Positions 43,143 to 54,020 of a stretch of 64,000 bases of DNA are shown here, one piece after another. The first letter of the stretch is position 1. Each line of letters begins with the position of its first letter. The stretch lies in the NCBI GenBank assembly GCA_039583875.1, contig CM077165.1, forward strand, positions 63,104,757 to 63,168,756, in the 5' to 3' direction. A program made the translations under genes and the position numbers. Under the pieces are notes generated by a model. That model saw only the letters and a program-made list of their open reading frames with translations. It ran no database searches and was not told where the DNA came from. The stretch is from Platanthera guangdongensis (Eukaryota > Streptophyta > Magnoliopsida > Asparagales > Orchidaceae).

Positions 43143-44379
43143 GTAGGAGAAGAACAACACCAAATCCTCAAGTCTCTTCACAACCATTACCAGTTATTCT
43201 TTACCTTACATGTTTCAAACATTTTCTTTCCAAAGCACTTCTAAGTGTTCCTTCATGCATTTCAATAAAGTTTACGTCAGATATCTCATACTGACACATT
43301 TTCCTTTTTGGAATGCTTCTTCCTCTATTTTATCTTTGCCAAAGAGATCACTGAACCACCGAGATATCGCTGCGTCTTGTTGTTTCCTTCCATAGATTGT
43401 TCTCGGGCTTAAGGCCACGATGACCACATATTGCGGGGAGTGTTCGCATCTGTGTAGTGGGTGCCGCTCAATCTATAAGGTGAATTTCAGGACTTTGTAT
43501 CCTAGCCGGTATCTGACACAAATCCATTATCAAGGGAGGTCCCATGTGTTAGCTCTGGTGTGCTCCGTTAAGGATACATTACAGTTATGATGATCTTTGC
43601 TTGACAAGCATTGACGATCAAGTGTAGCCTTGTCTCTTCTATCATCTCATGATTGTAATAGTCGAACACTCCATGGTACTCTCAATCCGTGCTTTCGCAT
43701 GGCCCACAACTCCGCCGATCTTTCCACAGACAAGCAATGTTAAAAGCCACTTGGCGCATCTAGTCACACTGATCAGCGATGTTGTAACCCGAGGCATGAG
43801 GGTAGTGTATCTAACGATCCTTACCAGGATTTCCTATGCTTTTCTCTTTTATGCCCTTCTAAAGAATGCACGGCCAGCCCACTCTAAGTAGGGCTATACT
43901 TGAAATGACCTTTCTCGGGCAAGCGATGCATAAGGCCCACAGGGAACACTTGTGGCAGCATCTGTCCTTTCGTGGTCATCTCCGAGTATAGACCTCTTTT
44001 TATTAACTGCCTCTTTCACAGGTTAACATGTTAAATCCGACCTACTAAAAAGATTTGTAACATTCATTCTGCTTATACTCATCTTATCTGCATTTCTTAC
44101 ATGAAGCTCTATCAAATGATTTACAAGCTCTCTATTACTCTTATCAAACGTTAATGGTATCAATCATTGATCAATGAATCTAGTCCTCCTTGATTGACTA
44201 GCCTTATTGTTGGAGTCTGATTAAGATGATTTCTTCTTATTGATTTGGACTTCATATTAAAGATGTCATCTCTAATCTCGCGAAAAGATCACTATCGTGG
44301 TTTGGCCTTCATTCGGTTATCAGCAAAACTCTTCAGACATTTTTTCTGCTATTCGATCACATCTACCTTATCATATCAG
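43143..44379 (+). other. Non-coding interior of Tat-like element
   Basis: About 1.2 kb without any conserved domain where Tat elements carry pol. Scattered short frames only. It leads into the pseudo-exon array. Confidence 0.6.
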
Positions 44380-44406
44380 CAGCTAACATTCGAAAGTTTC
44401 GTTCAG

Positions 44407-44929
44407 GTAATTGCAGCTTGGTTCATTATATCATATTTGCTTCTAACTCTTTTCTTGTAGAGATTAGCAGATGTTTGTAAGTTCTTCACAGATACTTGCA
44501 ACCTGTTTTCATATCATATCTGCTTCTAACTCTTTTCTTGCAGAGATTAACAGATGTTTGCAAGTTCTTCATAAGTACTTGCAACCTATTTTCATATCAT
44601 ATCTGATTCTTACTCTTTCCTTTTTATAGAGATTAGCAGGTAATCGCAATTTCCCTCCAGGTACTTGTAACTTACTTTACTTTCATATCTGCCTCTAACT
44701 TCTCTTTTGCAGAAACTAGCAGACGCTTGCAAGTCCCCTTCAGGTACTTGCAACTTATATTTCTTTCACACATACTGCTTACTTTTTCTTTTGTAGAGGA
44801 TAATAGGTGCTTGCAAGCCTCTATCAGGTACTTGCAAGTTATAATTATTCTATGCCTTCCTATCATCTTTGTTTTGCAGAGCTCATTGGAAGACACTCAC
44901 GTCTTCTTCATTTTGCAAAGGCAACTCAG
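44407..44929 (+). repeat. Tandem array of exon/intron-like units
   Basis: Units of about 84 bp. Each has a T/C-rich stretch ending TTGCAG or TTGTAG, a 31-bp block starting AGATTAGCAG, and then CAGGTACTTGCAA-like donor text. Blocks: 44461-44491, 44544-44574, 44630-44660, 44713-44743, 44797-44827 (all 31 bp) and 44880-44929 (50 bp). Spacers are 52-55 bp. Two donors are altered (44492 and 44575). A seventh, weaker block may end at 44406. Confidence 0.85.
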
Positions 44930-45009
44930 GTACACACGAGATGTACCCTCCTTCTTTTCCTACATTAACGTTTCCTTTGCAAGAAAAGGATAAACATTTG
45001 CAAATTACT

Positions 45010-45511
45010 TGAAGGATCAAGCGCATAACCAACTGTTCCAAAAGCCCGGACTGTTGGAAGGGGTGCTACTTAATTTCCTAAATGAGTAGAAGAGCGCCAC
45101 GGGTCAAGTGAAGGAATGCCGGACCCAACAATCCCCCCGGCATCCAGCACAACCCGTCGGCTCAGAGGTGGAGTTACCACATGGCCCACATGGCTCAGAG
45201 GTAGGGTTACCACATGGCCCACACGGCTCAGAGGTGGGGTTACCACATGTCTACGGTTGTACGGCTCAGAGGTGGGGTTACCACATGTCCACAGTTGCCT
45301 GACCCGCCGGACCCACATAGGTAGAAGGGAAAAATCAGGATTTAATAGCGCTCCCCCGGTCTTGAACCCGTGACCTACTCTGATACCAATTGAAGGATCA
45401 AGCGTATAACCAACTATTCCAAAAGCCCGGACTGTTGGAAAGGGTGCTACTTAATTTCTTAAATAAGTAGAAGAGCGCCACGGGTCAAGTGAAGGAATGC
45501 CGGACCCAACA
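45010..45511 (-). mobile_element. TRIM (miniature LTR retrotransposon)
   Basis: 502 bp with 121-bp LTRs at 45010-45130 and 45391-45511, target duplication TTACT at 45005-45009 and 45512-45516. On the minus strand the LTR runs TGTTGGGTCCGGC ... CCTTCA, followed by primer site TGGTATCAGAG (45378-45388). The next bases GGTCACGGGTTCAAGACC include a match to the tRNA B-box form GGTTCRANNCC. A purine tract GCCGGGGGGAT lies before the other LTR. No coding sequence. The LTRs differ at only a few sites. Confidence 0.93.
45166..45300. repeat. 34-bp-type tandem repeat inside the TRIM
   Basis: Four units of GGCTCAGAGGTGGGGTTACC followed by ACATG plus a variable tail (GCCCACACG or TCYACRGTTG). Confidence 0.88.
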
Positions 45512-45645
45512 TTACTTCTAAGGAGAGACATCAGGTTCCATCTCTCTTTACCTCCTCCTCCTTTTCCTAAGGGGTGGATTACGATTTTCATGGGTCTCCT
45601 ACTTTTTAAAAGTTCCCTTTGGAACTTAAAAAAGTGCAGGGATTA

Positions 45646-47476
45646 TGTTAACCCAGAAATCAGTGATCCCTCCCAAGGTGGCCAGCTTGATAGTCGCGGC
45701 CTGCTCTAGGTTCCCCCTGGAGATCGTGATAAGTCCATGGATGGGCAGACATGCTTCTCTGTCTGCTCAGTCCGCGTGGTTAGGGCGGTCTCCCCGGTCT
45801 GACCTCCCAGGTCGCGCAGCAGCCGCTTGTTCTGCAGGGGCTGTAGACTGCTTTCTCAGTCTGCCCCTGCAGGCTGCGCTATTTGATTAGCTAACTGTGC
45901 CCTAGATAACTCTGACAGTTGGGCCACCCAACCAACTTTGGCAGACTCGCATTGCCATCCGCACAAACCGCCGCATCACCAGACGACCTGCCTCCAGGTC
46001 GCCCAAAGCCACGAACATCAGGTCGCCGATCAGGCGAAAATTCTCCAGGTCGCTCACTAGCCGGTGCGACCTACTCCACCACAATCTGCCCAGCAGTCGG
46101 TAACTCGCCTTCAACAAAGTCAGTGACCTGCTCCTTCAGTTCCCCAAGCCTCCCAGTCAACCAACACATCTGCTTACAGTTTGCAGACTCGATCTCAGTC
46201 TGCCCAACTAGCGTGGACTTGCTCCTCTGCCAACTCATTCTGTCTGTCGCGGGCTCGGCGAACTCGCTATACCGCATAACCATTCAGTCCGCCTGTAGTA
46301 GATAGACTCGTCCTTCAGCGGGATGGCGACCTGCCCTATCCAGTCTACCAGGTCACCAACCTCATCATGCAACAAGCCTTCAGTAGAGGCGGACTCATCT
46401 CGTCCACCGCAGGCTGGGCAGACTCTCCTAGTCCACCACTTGGCCCTCCAGCCTCACCAGGCACACTTCCCTACAGCAGAGGTGGACTCGCTTTGTAGTC
46501 CACCACTCAGCTTTCCAGCCCCTTCCCAGCAAGAGGTGGAAACCTCCTCATCCCGTATACTTTGGCGCAGGCTTGTTCAGAACAGCATAGGTGGACTCGT
46601 CCCAGTCCGCCAAGCAGTAGATCAGCTCTAGAAGACCAAGTCCTAGACAGCGCAGCATGGCGCGGACTCGGCGGACTCCTCATCCTAATCACGACTTACC
46701 GACTCACCAGGGGTGACGTTACCAAAAGCCATTACATCCTCAGACCTATAAATAGACCCCCATACATCTTATTCTGGGGGGATGCACTCAGGCTCATACA
46801 CTCAAGGACAACCGATGACAAGCTGAAGGCATCAAGTCCTGCAAACTTCATTCTTTAGTCCGCCTGACCTTCTTCAGTCCTCTCTGCCATATCGCGCAGT
46901 CTGCTCGACTAACTTCAGCGAGCTGCGGAATCAGCTAACCGCGCGGCCTGCCGACCTGTCTTCTCAGTCCGCACGGCCTCCTCTGGCACCTTCATTCCTT
47001 AGCCGCCAGCTTCCCCTTTTGTACCATTTATTTGTTTTCCATGTAAAGGTCTAACTCAAACTGTAATAACTGATATTAATCAAAGGAAAGCGCGTCATAA
47101 GAGTGACATTTAAGCCGCAGCAGGCGAAGTCTGCTATTACTGCTACTAACGGCCACTCTTATCTTCTCAGCTCAACTCTCTCGACATCAACCTGCAAGAT
47201 CAACCATCAAAGTAACCGTCTGTTCGACATTTCCTGATCAACCTTCCCGACCATCTCCGTACTTGGATCAACATCCTCCACTCCTCTATCCACACAACCC
47301 TTGATCAAGCGTTTGCTCCACTCTCGAGCACTGAGAAGCTTTATCCTCTCCTCTATCCCTGCAACCTTCAACCTCTTCACCTCATCACCTTGCATGTGAG
47401 ACCGAACACACCCGTTAGCTGCTGGTGCCCGCGATAACCCTCTCCTCTACTCCTTATCTGTTGTCGCGCATCAACA
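45646..47476 (+). repeat. 3' LTR of Tat-like element
   Basis: 1831 bp, TGTTAACCCAGAAATC ... GCATCAACA, TATA box at 46747-46754. It carries the uninterrupted target of SIRE-A (GGCGGACTCCTCATCC at 46670-46686). Hairpin dyads as in the 5' LTR. Preceded by a weak purine tract AAAAAAGTGCAGGGA. Confidence 0.92.
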
Positions 47477-49085
47477 TCCATTAATTAGTGGGAGGTGAAG
47501 ATTTCAATTAGTTGATTTGGGTGATCCCCATTATGTTTTGCATATAGAACTCAGATCGTTGTACAGACAAAGGCATGTTGTATAAAGCTCATCTGGACAG
47601 GTTGGTCTAGATTGGTGATGATTGAATTGTGTGTTGAAGAAGACTCCATGGAAAATGAATAGATTTCAGAGTTTTGGGGTACTGCAGGTTGCTGCAGAAG
47701 TACTAGAGGGTGTCTCCAGGAAACACCCAAGTTTGCAATAGAAATAATGTTCTGTTGTTATCTCCCATGATAGTGATATCGCTGGTAATAGTGCTACTGG
47801 CAGAGACCAGTGAGCAAATGAATATTCTAGGTGTAAACCCGAACTTGAGACAAATTTGTGGTTTTGTCGATATCGCACGACGATTGTGGCCACCGCTTTC
47901 GGTAGCTCCAAGTGAGCTGATTTGTGATTACGAGCATGAGTACTAGGGATAAGGTGGGTAACATGTTAAGTGTAAGACCTATAATGCCTAGCTTGGTAGC
48001 CTTGAGTGCCGACCATATCTGATAACTTTGGTTATCTTTTTGATAACAAGCCAATGTGAAGCCGTAGCCGCGTTGTGTTAGTAAGATGCTGATTATTTGA
48101 GCACATACAAAGCTGATAAGAGCTCGTACCTTATTGGTAGATGAAGAGGTCACTCCTTGGTGCACCTTCTGATTTTGGGATTAATCTGTAAGGTGAGGTG
48201 GACTTGACGGTAAAAGCTCCATCCGGATCAAGTACATGTTCATGGCTCTAAAATGTGGTTTGAGGGTAGTGAGTCTCCTTCTGAATACTAGGACATGCTA
48301 GTCCTTTTATTTGGCATGTTTGCATGAAAGCGTCTCCATTAATTAGTGGGAGGTGAAGATTTTAATGTGTTGATTTGGGTGATCCCCATTATGTTTTGCA
48401 TATAGAGCTCGGATCGTTGTACGGGCATAAGCATGCTGTGTAAAGCCCATCTGGATAGGTTGATCTTGATTGGAGATGATTAAATTGTGTGTCAAAGATG
48501 ACTCCATGGAAAACGAATAGATTTCAGAGCTTTGGGGTACTGCAGGTTGCTGCAGAAGTACTAGAGGGTGTCTCTAGGAAACACCCCGGTTTGCAACAGA
48601 AACAATGTTCAGTTGTTATCTCCCACTATAGTGATATCGCTGGTGATAGTGATGCTGGTAGAGACCAGTGAGCAAACGAATGTTCTGGGTGTAAACCAGA
48701 ACTTGAGACAAATTTATGGTTTTGTCGATATCACACTGTGATAGAGGCCACCACTTTCGATAGCTCCAAGTGAGCTGATTTATGATTGTGAGCCCGAGTC
48801 CTGGGGACAAGGTGGGTGACATGTTAAGTTGTAAGACCTATAATGCCTAGCTTGGTGGCCTTGAGTGCCGACTATATTTGATAACTGTGGTTATCTTTTT
48901 GATAACGAGACAATGTGAAGCTATACACACGTTGTGTCAGCAAGATGCCGACGATTTGAGCACAGGCAAAGCTGATAAGTACCCGTCCCTTATTGGTAGA
49001 TGAAGAGGTCTCTCCATGGCACACCTTCTAATTTTGGGATTAGTCTATAAGGTGAGGTGGCCTTGACGGTAAAAGCTCAATGACC
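47477..49085. repeat. About 855-bp tandem repeat, rest of unit 2 and unit 3
   Basis: Continues the array of 17357-18321. Unit 3 starts near 'gatcaagtacatgttcatgg' (48227). Units differ by many substitutions but few length changes. 'gacggtaaaagctc' closes each unit. All long frames here are shared among units and show no domain. Confidence 0.8.
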
Positions 49086-49732
49086 GTCTTAGTGGTTGAT
49101 AATTAGGACGGACGTGGGACTTGAATTTCGCTACACCGATAATGTACCATGAGTGCATGAAACGTGTAGTCATGTGTGCCTATGTCTGTGATGGTTGCAT
49201 AATTATATAAATGTCATACAACTTGCTTGTAGGGAAGGAGTACCACTCCCTAGGAATAAAGTGGGGTTGTTATAATTGTGGTCTGTTGGAACCGACGGTT
49301 CACATATCCTTGGTTTAATAATACCAACTCTCATGTTATATTTGATTACATCTTGTATTTGGTAGAGTGTGCAGGTATACAGGTCCAAGAAATACAAGGA
49401 GCTCCCCTTAGGAACCTACTGTCGAGCGGTAGTAGTTAATACTGGGAGGTAGACTGAATTAAATGGACAAGGCGCTTGGGATACTACTGCATCATGCTAG
49501 ACCTACCGCCGTGCTAGCTCAAAGAATTAATTGGACCAGGAGCTCGAGAAGCTAAAACCTTGCAATATCAGTATTCCGCGCCGCGCTAGGCCACTCACCG
49601 ATCGTTGAGATGAATTCGTCGAGACGTCTAGACTACCGCATGGCGCTACCTATGTACCGCTCCGCGCTAGCATTGGAAAAAGGAAAATATTGATTTTTAA
49701 TATTTTCCAAATTTGCAGGACAGCTGTCACAT
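49086..49732. other. Unassigned repeat flank with TACCGC...GCGCTA motif
   Basis: No coding sequence. From about 49420 to 49675 short motifs of form TACCGCnnnGCGCTAG recur about five times (for example near 49504, 49575, 49638 and 49657), again an imperfect dyad. Probably an LTR or leader of a further element whose ends I could not find. Confidence 0.45.
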
Positions 49733-49907
49733 TGATGAGTTGTAAATATACGTATTTTAAGTACTTAATTTAGGTCGTTTTAGGTTATTTTCGTTGTTTT
49801 TAGCTTTTCTTCTTCAATAAAATGTTTCTTTTTGTATATTCCCTTCTAACTTGGCTCTATTCTCTTCTCGTAAAAATTCTGTAGAAAATGTTAAAATTTC
49901 ATGGTAC

Positions 49908-50310
49908 ATGCCCGTGACCTTTAGTCATGCCCATGACCGGGGCGTACCACTTTGATGCTAGTGAAAAACTGCTACCTACTATGAATCCATGAAATAGAGG
50001 TGGAACACGCCCGTGTCATCCCGACACGCCCATGTCATCCCTACACCCCCGTGTCGGTCAATGTTGTTTATATCTATTTCAAAATTTGTTTCTGCTGACA
50101 CGCCCCCTACACGCCTGTGACCTTCGGTCACTCCCGTCACGCCCGTGATATTCGGTCATGCCCGTGACCTTCGGTCACCCCCGTGACCTTCGGTCACCCC
50201 ACGTGAAATTTCCAAAATATTCCAGAATTCCACCAGTCACCAAGTTTTCTAATTCTCCAACACGCCAACATTACGTGCCCCCCGGTCACGCCCATGACCG
50301 GGGTGTGCAA
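49908..50310. repeat. GTGACCTTCGGTCAC array in Athila-like LTR
   Basis: The perfect dyad GTGACC-TTC-GGTCAC occurs at least three times (around 50120, 50166, 50181), with variants (GTGATATTCGGTCA, CATGACCGGGGC), joined by the phrase CACGCCC. Same architecture as the SIRE arrays, unrelated text. Confidence 0.85.
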
Positions 50311-51918
50311 TCTTGATTTTTTATTTATAAATAGAAATTTTCAATAAGACCCAAGGGTTCACTTTTTTGCACCAAATTACTGTTTGTGGGCTGCTTGGGT
50401 CTTCTTTCTTTGTATGTAAGGATATTTCTCCCCCTCCATTTAATGTTTCTTTTAGCTTTTGCAACCCTATGTTTTCATTAATAAAATAGGTTTTATTTTT
50501 CATCCTTATGTTGTGATGGATTGTATGTGATTGCCCACTTTTCTTCTCGTTTTATCTCTTGTTTTTCCTTGTTTTCTGTGGGTGTGCGGGTGTATGAGAG
50601 TAAGTTTGTTCTTTTATGTTTTCAAGGTTCTTTTTACTTTGTTTTGCTTTATGTTTTCTCTTATGGTTATATGTTTTTATGATAGCCTTTCTTATCATTT
50701 TCCCTTGGCCTTGTTTTTCCTTTATGCTTTTTATTCGTTCTTATGGGTTTATAAAGGTGGATTTAAAGTGTTTTTTTTCTTTAACTTAGTTTTCTTATTA
50801 TTTTGTAAACTTTTTGTTCCTTTAATTTTTATTTCCACTTTCTAATGACTTTTATGAAGTTACAAGAATGAATTTGTTGTTGTTTCCATTTTTGGATGAC
50901 TTTGATTTTGCCTTAAATTTGTAAAACGTTTGTTCTTTTAATTTTTTTTACTCTCTTTTTCTTGATTTTTATGAGATGTTAAGTGTAGAAAAGTTGTTAT
51001 TTTAATCTCTGGATCACTTTGTTTTTCTTTTTAATTTGTGTGTGTGAGTGTATGAGGTTAAGCTTTATTTTGTTTTGTCTTTATTTTGTTCCTTCAAATT
51101 TATGTAGAGTGTGTGTATATGAGGTAGTTTCTATTGCTTTATATATTGCTTTCTTTAATTTATGTAGAGTGTGTGTGTGTGTGTGAGATTACTCCTTTCT
51201 ATTTCTTGTAATTTAGTTTTTTTGTTAACTTAGTTTACTTTATGCAATTGAATTTATTTCTCGCATACTCGTTCGTGTAGAACTTGTATTTATTTCCCGC
51301 CTACTCGTTCGAGTAGGACTTGCTTTATTTCAATTTATGCAATTTCTAGTATGTAATTTTTCTTTTTTGTAACTTGGTTTACTTTTTGTAATTTTTCTTT
51401 CTTATAATTTAGTTTATTTTTTGTTACTTAGCTTTTATTTCTTATTTATGATTTCGTTGAGTGTGTGAGTTCACTTTTTAGTGAGTTTTATATTTTTTTA
51501 ATGTTTTGTTATTTTATGTTATTATTTACAATCCTTTAGCTCTTGTTTTGAACTCACGCCTCATCAAATTCATAAGCCGTCCTGATTCCGTTGAGTGGCT
51601 AATCACTCTTAGCCCTTAGTATCAAACAATATTAGGACATAAAAAATCACTTTAAATAATTAAAGGTCTTTTTCTCACTCTAATTAAAAAACATAAGTTT
51701 TACTCCGGGTATACGACGCGTTGAAACACATGTCGATGTGTGAGCTCTATTTCCGTTATCCATATGCTAGCTAGCCGAGAGGTCGTGCATATGATCGATC
51801 ACTCTTGGGTAAAGAGAATTGCGCAACTAATCTCGAGAGATGAGGACCAGAATTCTACCGGATTGTATTCCCCACCCAATAGCAGGTTCTTAGCGTAAAG
51901 TAGACATTAAGAGGAATC

Positions 51919-52460
51919 TTTCGACAAACGAACAAATGTGTCGACACCAAATGTGTCGACACCAGAAGCAAGATTGCGTTGACACACAGAAGACTTGTGT
52001 CGACACACAGAATATATGTCGACACCAACATTGTCGACACCAACTTTTCACACTGAACATCTGCCGACACCAGAAGCTTTGGTGTTATTTCAAAAATAAG
52101 TGGGGTGCAACCTGTAATTATACAAACTTCTAGGGGATGTTTTGGTAATTATTCATAAATTATTTTGAACCTTTTCTATTGATGGTACTTTTCCTCTCTC
52201 CTAATCCTTTCACACTATCTTTTCTACTAATCTAATGTACACATATTCTAACATTTATTGTACATCTACAAATATTCAAGTTTATGTTTAATTGCAAAAT
52301 ATATATTTTATGACAATAATGTATTTTGCGTCTAAATACTCCCGAGAAAAAAAATATATGCCATGCCAAACAAAATCTTGTTCTGTGTGTCGACACAAGT
52401 ATTCTGTGTGTCGACACAATCTTGCTTCTGGTGTCGACACATTTGCTCGGTCGAATTGTC
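51919..52460. mobile_element. Foldback segment with TGTGTCGACACA arrays
   Basis: The left block (51919-52030) and right block (52383-52460) are inverted copies: CGAACAAATGTGTCGACACC and CAGAAGCAAGATTG on the left read back as CGAGCAAATGTGTCGACACC and CAGAAGCAAGATTG on the right. Each block also holds several copies of the perfect palindrome TGTGTCGACACA. About 350 bp of AT-rich DNA lies between. This could be a foldback transposon in the LTR; no target duplication found. Confidence 0.7.
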
Positions 52461-52900
52461 TTAATCTTCAGGTGAACGATATTCCTTGAGAAAGGTGAGC
52501 TCATATTTGTGGAACCTCCACAACCAAGTTGCCCTTAATTAAAATAAAATTTAGGTTTTATAGCTATTAAAAGTTATTTTAGTCCTAATTTAATTCGGTA
52601 CAGAGCGTTATTACTTCATCGAATTTTTTAAGTCTCTTTACAGCTTTTATAAAGCCACTCTAGTTAATGAAAATCCGACACCTTTTTTTGGTAAAATAAT
52701 AGTAGCTCCTAGAGGAGTAGAAATAATCAACACGTCCCGAGAAATATACGACCTCGATATTCCCCTTGAATATGTTGTACTACTCTCGATAAATGCACTT
52801 GCCTACTTTCGTTAAAACTTATTTTTAACTTAAATCATCCGCAAAATTTGACCCCAGCTTACTAATTAAATAAAAGTCGAAGTTTACGCCATCAAGTTTT

Positions 52901-52919
52901 TGGCGCCGTTGCCGAGGAG
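52901..52919 (+). promoter_or_regulatory. Athila-like primer site (tRNA-Asp)
   Basis: TGGCGCCGTTGCCGAGGAG, matching the tRNA-Asp primer site used by Athila elements with one or two changes. Confidence 0.85.
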
Positions 52920-53246
52920 TCTTGTGTTGTTATTTTGAATTTAGGAAACCATTAATTTTACCTCTTTATATATATATAAATAAAAAAATAAAAAAATTAC
53001 TTAAAAACAACCAAAACTTCCCCCCTTTGTCTTAACTTTTTTTTTTTTAATTTCAAAAATCCAAAAAAATTATTTATATAGTAAATATATCTTTTAAATG
53101 GGTGTATGACCCGTGGATAGCCTTCAGGGTCCAAAACTTTTGATTTCGATCCTGAAATTGAACTCACCCTTGGGCGTATTTGATCTCAACACCAGAATCT
53201 TTCTTTAGACCCTGAAGAATCTTTTGGAGAACCCGCGCCCACAACT

Positions 53247-54020
53247 ATGGCCGACCGTAACCCAAACGAAGCCGGGCAACGTACTATGTCTTACTACACA
53301 CGACCTAACTTGGATGATACTGGGTCTAGTATTGTTCGCACGACGGTGGCGAACAATAATTTTGACATAAAATCTAGCGGCATTCAGATGGTTCAAAACA
53401 CCGTACAGTTCGATGGATTGTCGGATGAGGACCAAAAAGTATGCTTATCTAACTTTCTAGAAATTTGCGATACTTTCAAAATTAATGGTGTCACTGATGA
53501 CGCCATTTGCTTGCTCCTGTTTTCTTTTTCCCTAAAATCCAAATCAAAGGCTTTGTTGAACTCCTTCCTGCGGGGTTGTATCACCACTTGGGCTGAACTG
53601 GTAGAACGCTTCTTAACAAAGTACTTTCCGTCCGCAAAAACTACAAAGTTGCGGGCAGATATTTCTTCGATCGTTCAGAATGAGCTCGAGTCTCTCTATG
53701 AGACTTGGTAATGATTTAAAGAATTCCTCCGCAGGTGCCCGCACCACGCGCTGCCAGCGTGGCTGTAGGTTCAATTTTTTTTATAATGGATTAAATTACC
53801 AAACACGTCAAATGATTGACGCGGCGGCTGGGGGCAGTCTAAATAACAAAACCCCTGAAGCCGCCCAAGCTTTAATTGAAGAGTTGGCCATGAATGCCTA
53901 CCAATGGAATATCCTGTGGGGACATCCAAAGCAGGCGGCCGACCTTTTCAAAGTGGATGTCATAGCTCATTTAGCCATTCAAGTTGAAAGGCTAACAAAG
54001 CAAGTGGCGGAGATGTCTGC
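53247..54020 (+). pseudogene. gag: Athila-like gag, first part
   Basis: Frame from ATG 53247 to TAA at 53709 contains NTVQFDGLSDEDQ, FLEICDTFKINGVTDDA, FLTKYFPSAKTTKLR and ESLYETW, a Retrotrans_gag domain of Athila type. Just after the stop, another frame continues with FFYNGLNYQTRQMIDAAAGGSL and AQALIEELAMNAYQW. It ends at TKQVAEMSA, where the Tekay-like element is inserted. So one stop, one frameshift and one insertion break it. Confidence 0.9.

Larger units (their letters stand above)
18322..47476 (+). mobile_element. Tat-like gag-only Gypsy element (host of nested insertions)
   Basis: LTR element with 5' LTR 18322-41447 (interrupted), internal region 41448-45645 and 3' LTR 45646-47476. 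Target duplication TCCAT at 18317-18321 and 47477-47481, confirmed by uninterrupted copies of the site in neighbouring tandem units (about 17460 and 48340). Removing the SIRE-A insertion and one TCCTC gives about 7.86 kb. The only protein sequence is a decayed Tat-type gag; no protease, RT or integrase is present, so it is a non-autonomous (LARD-like) element. It also contains a TRIM (45010-45511) and a pseudo-exon array (44407-44929). Confidence 0.9.
49733..52894 (+). repeat. Athila-like 5' LTR (left edge inferred)
   Basis: About 3.2 kb, T-rich in the middle (50300-51550), with a GTGACC/GGTCAC array (49908-50310), a 44-bp direct repeat containing ACTCGTTCG (about 51260-51330), a short GT run (51169-51186) and a foldback segment (51919-52460). 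Ends GCCATCA just before the primer site. Confidence 0.65.

Noticed and set aside
45010..45511. SINE because of the B-box-like sequence
   Set aside because: Two 121-bp direct terminal repeats, a tRNA-Met primer site, a purine tract and 5-bp TSD define a TRIM; no poly(A) or T tail is seen.
51169..51186. GT microsatellite
   Set aside because: Short and ordinary; noted only within the LTR entry.
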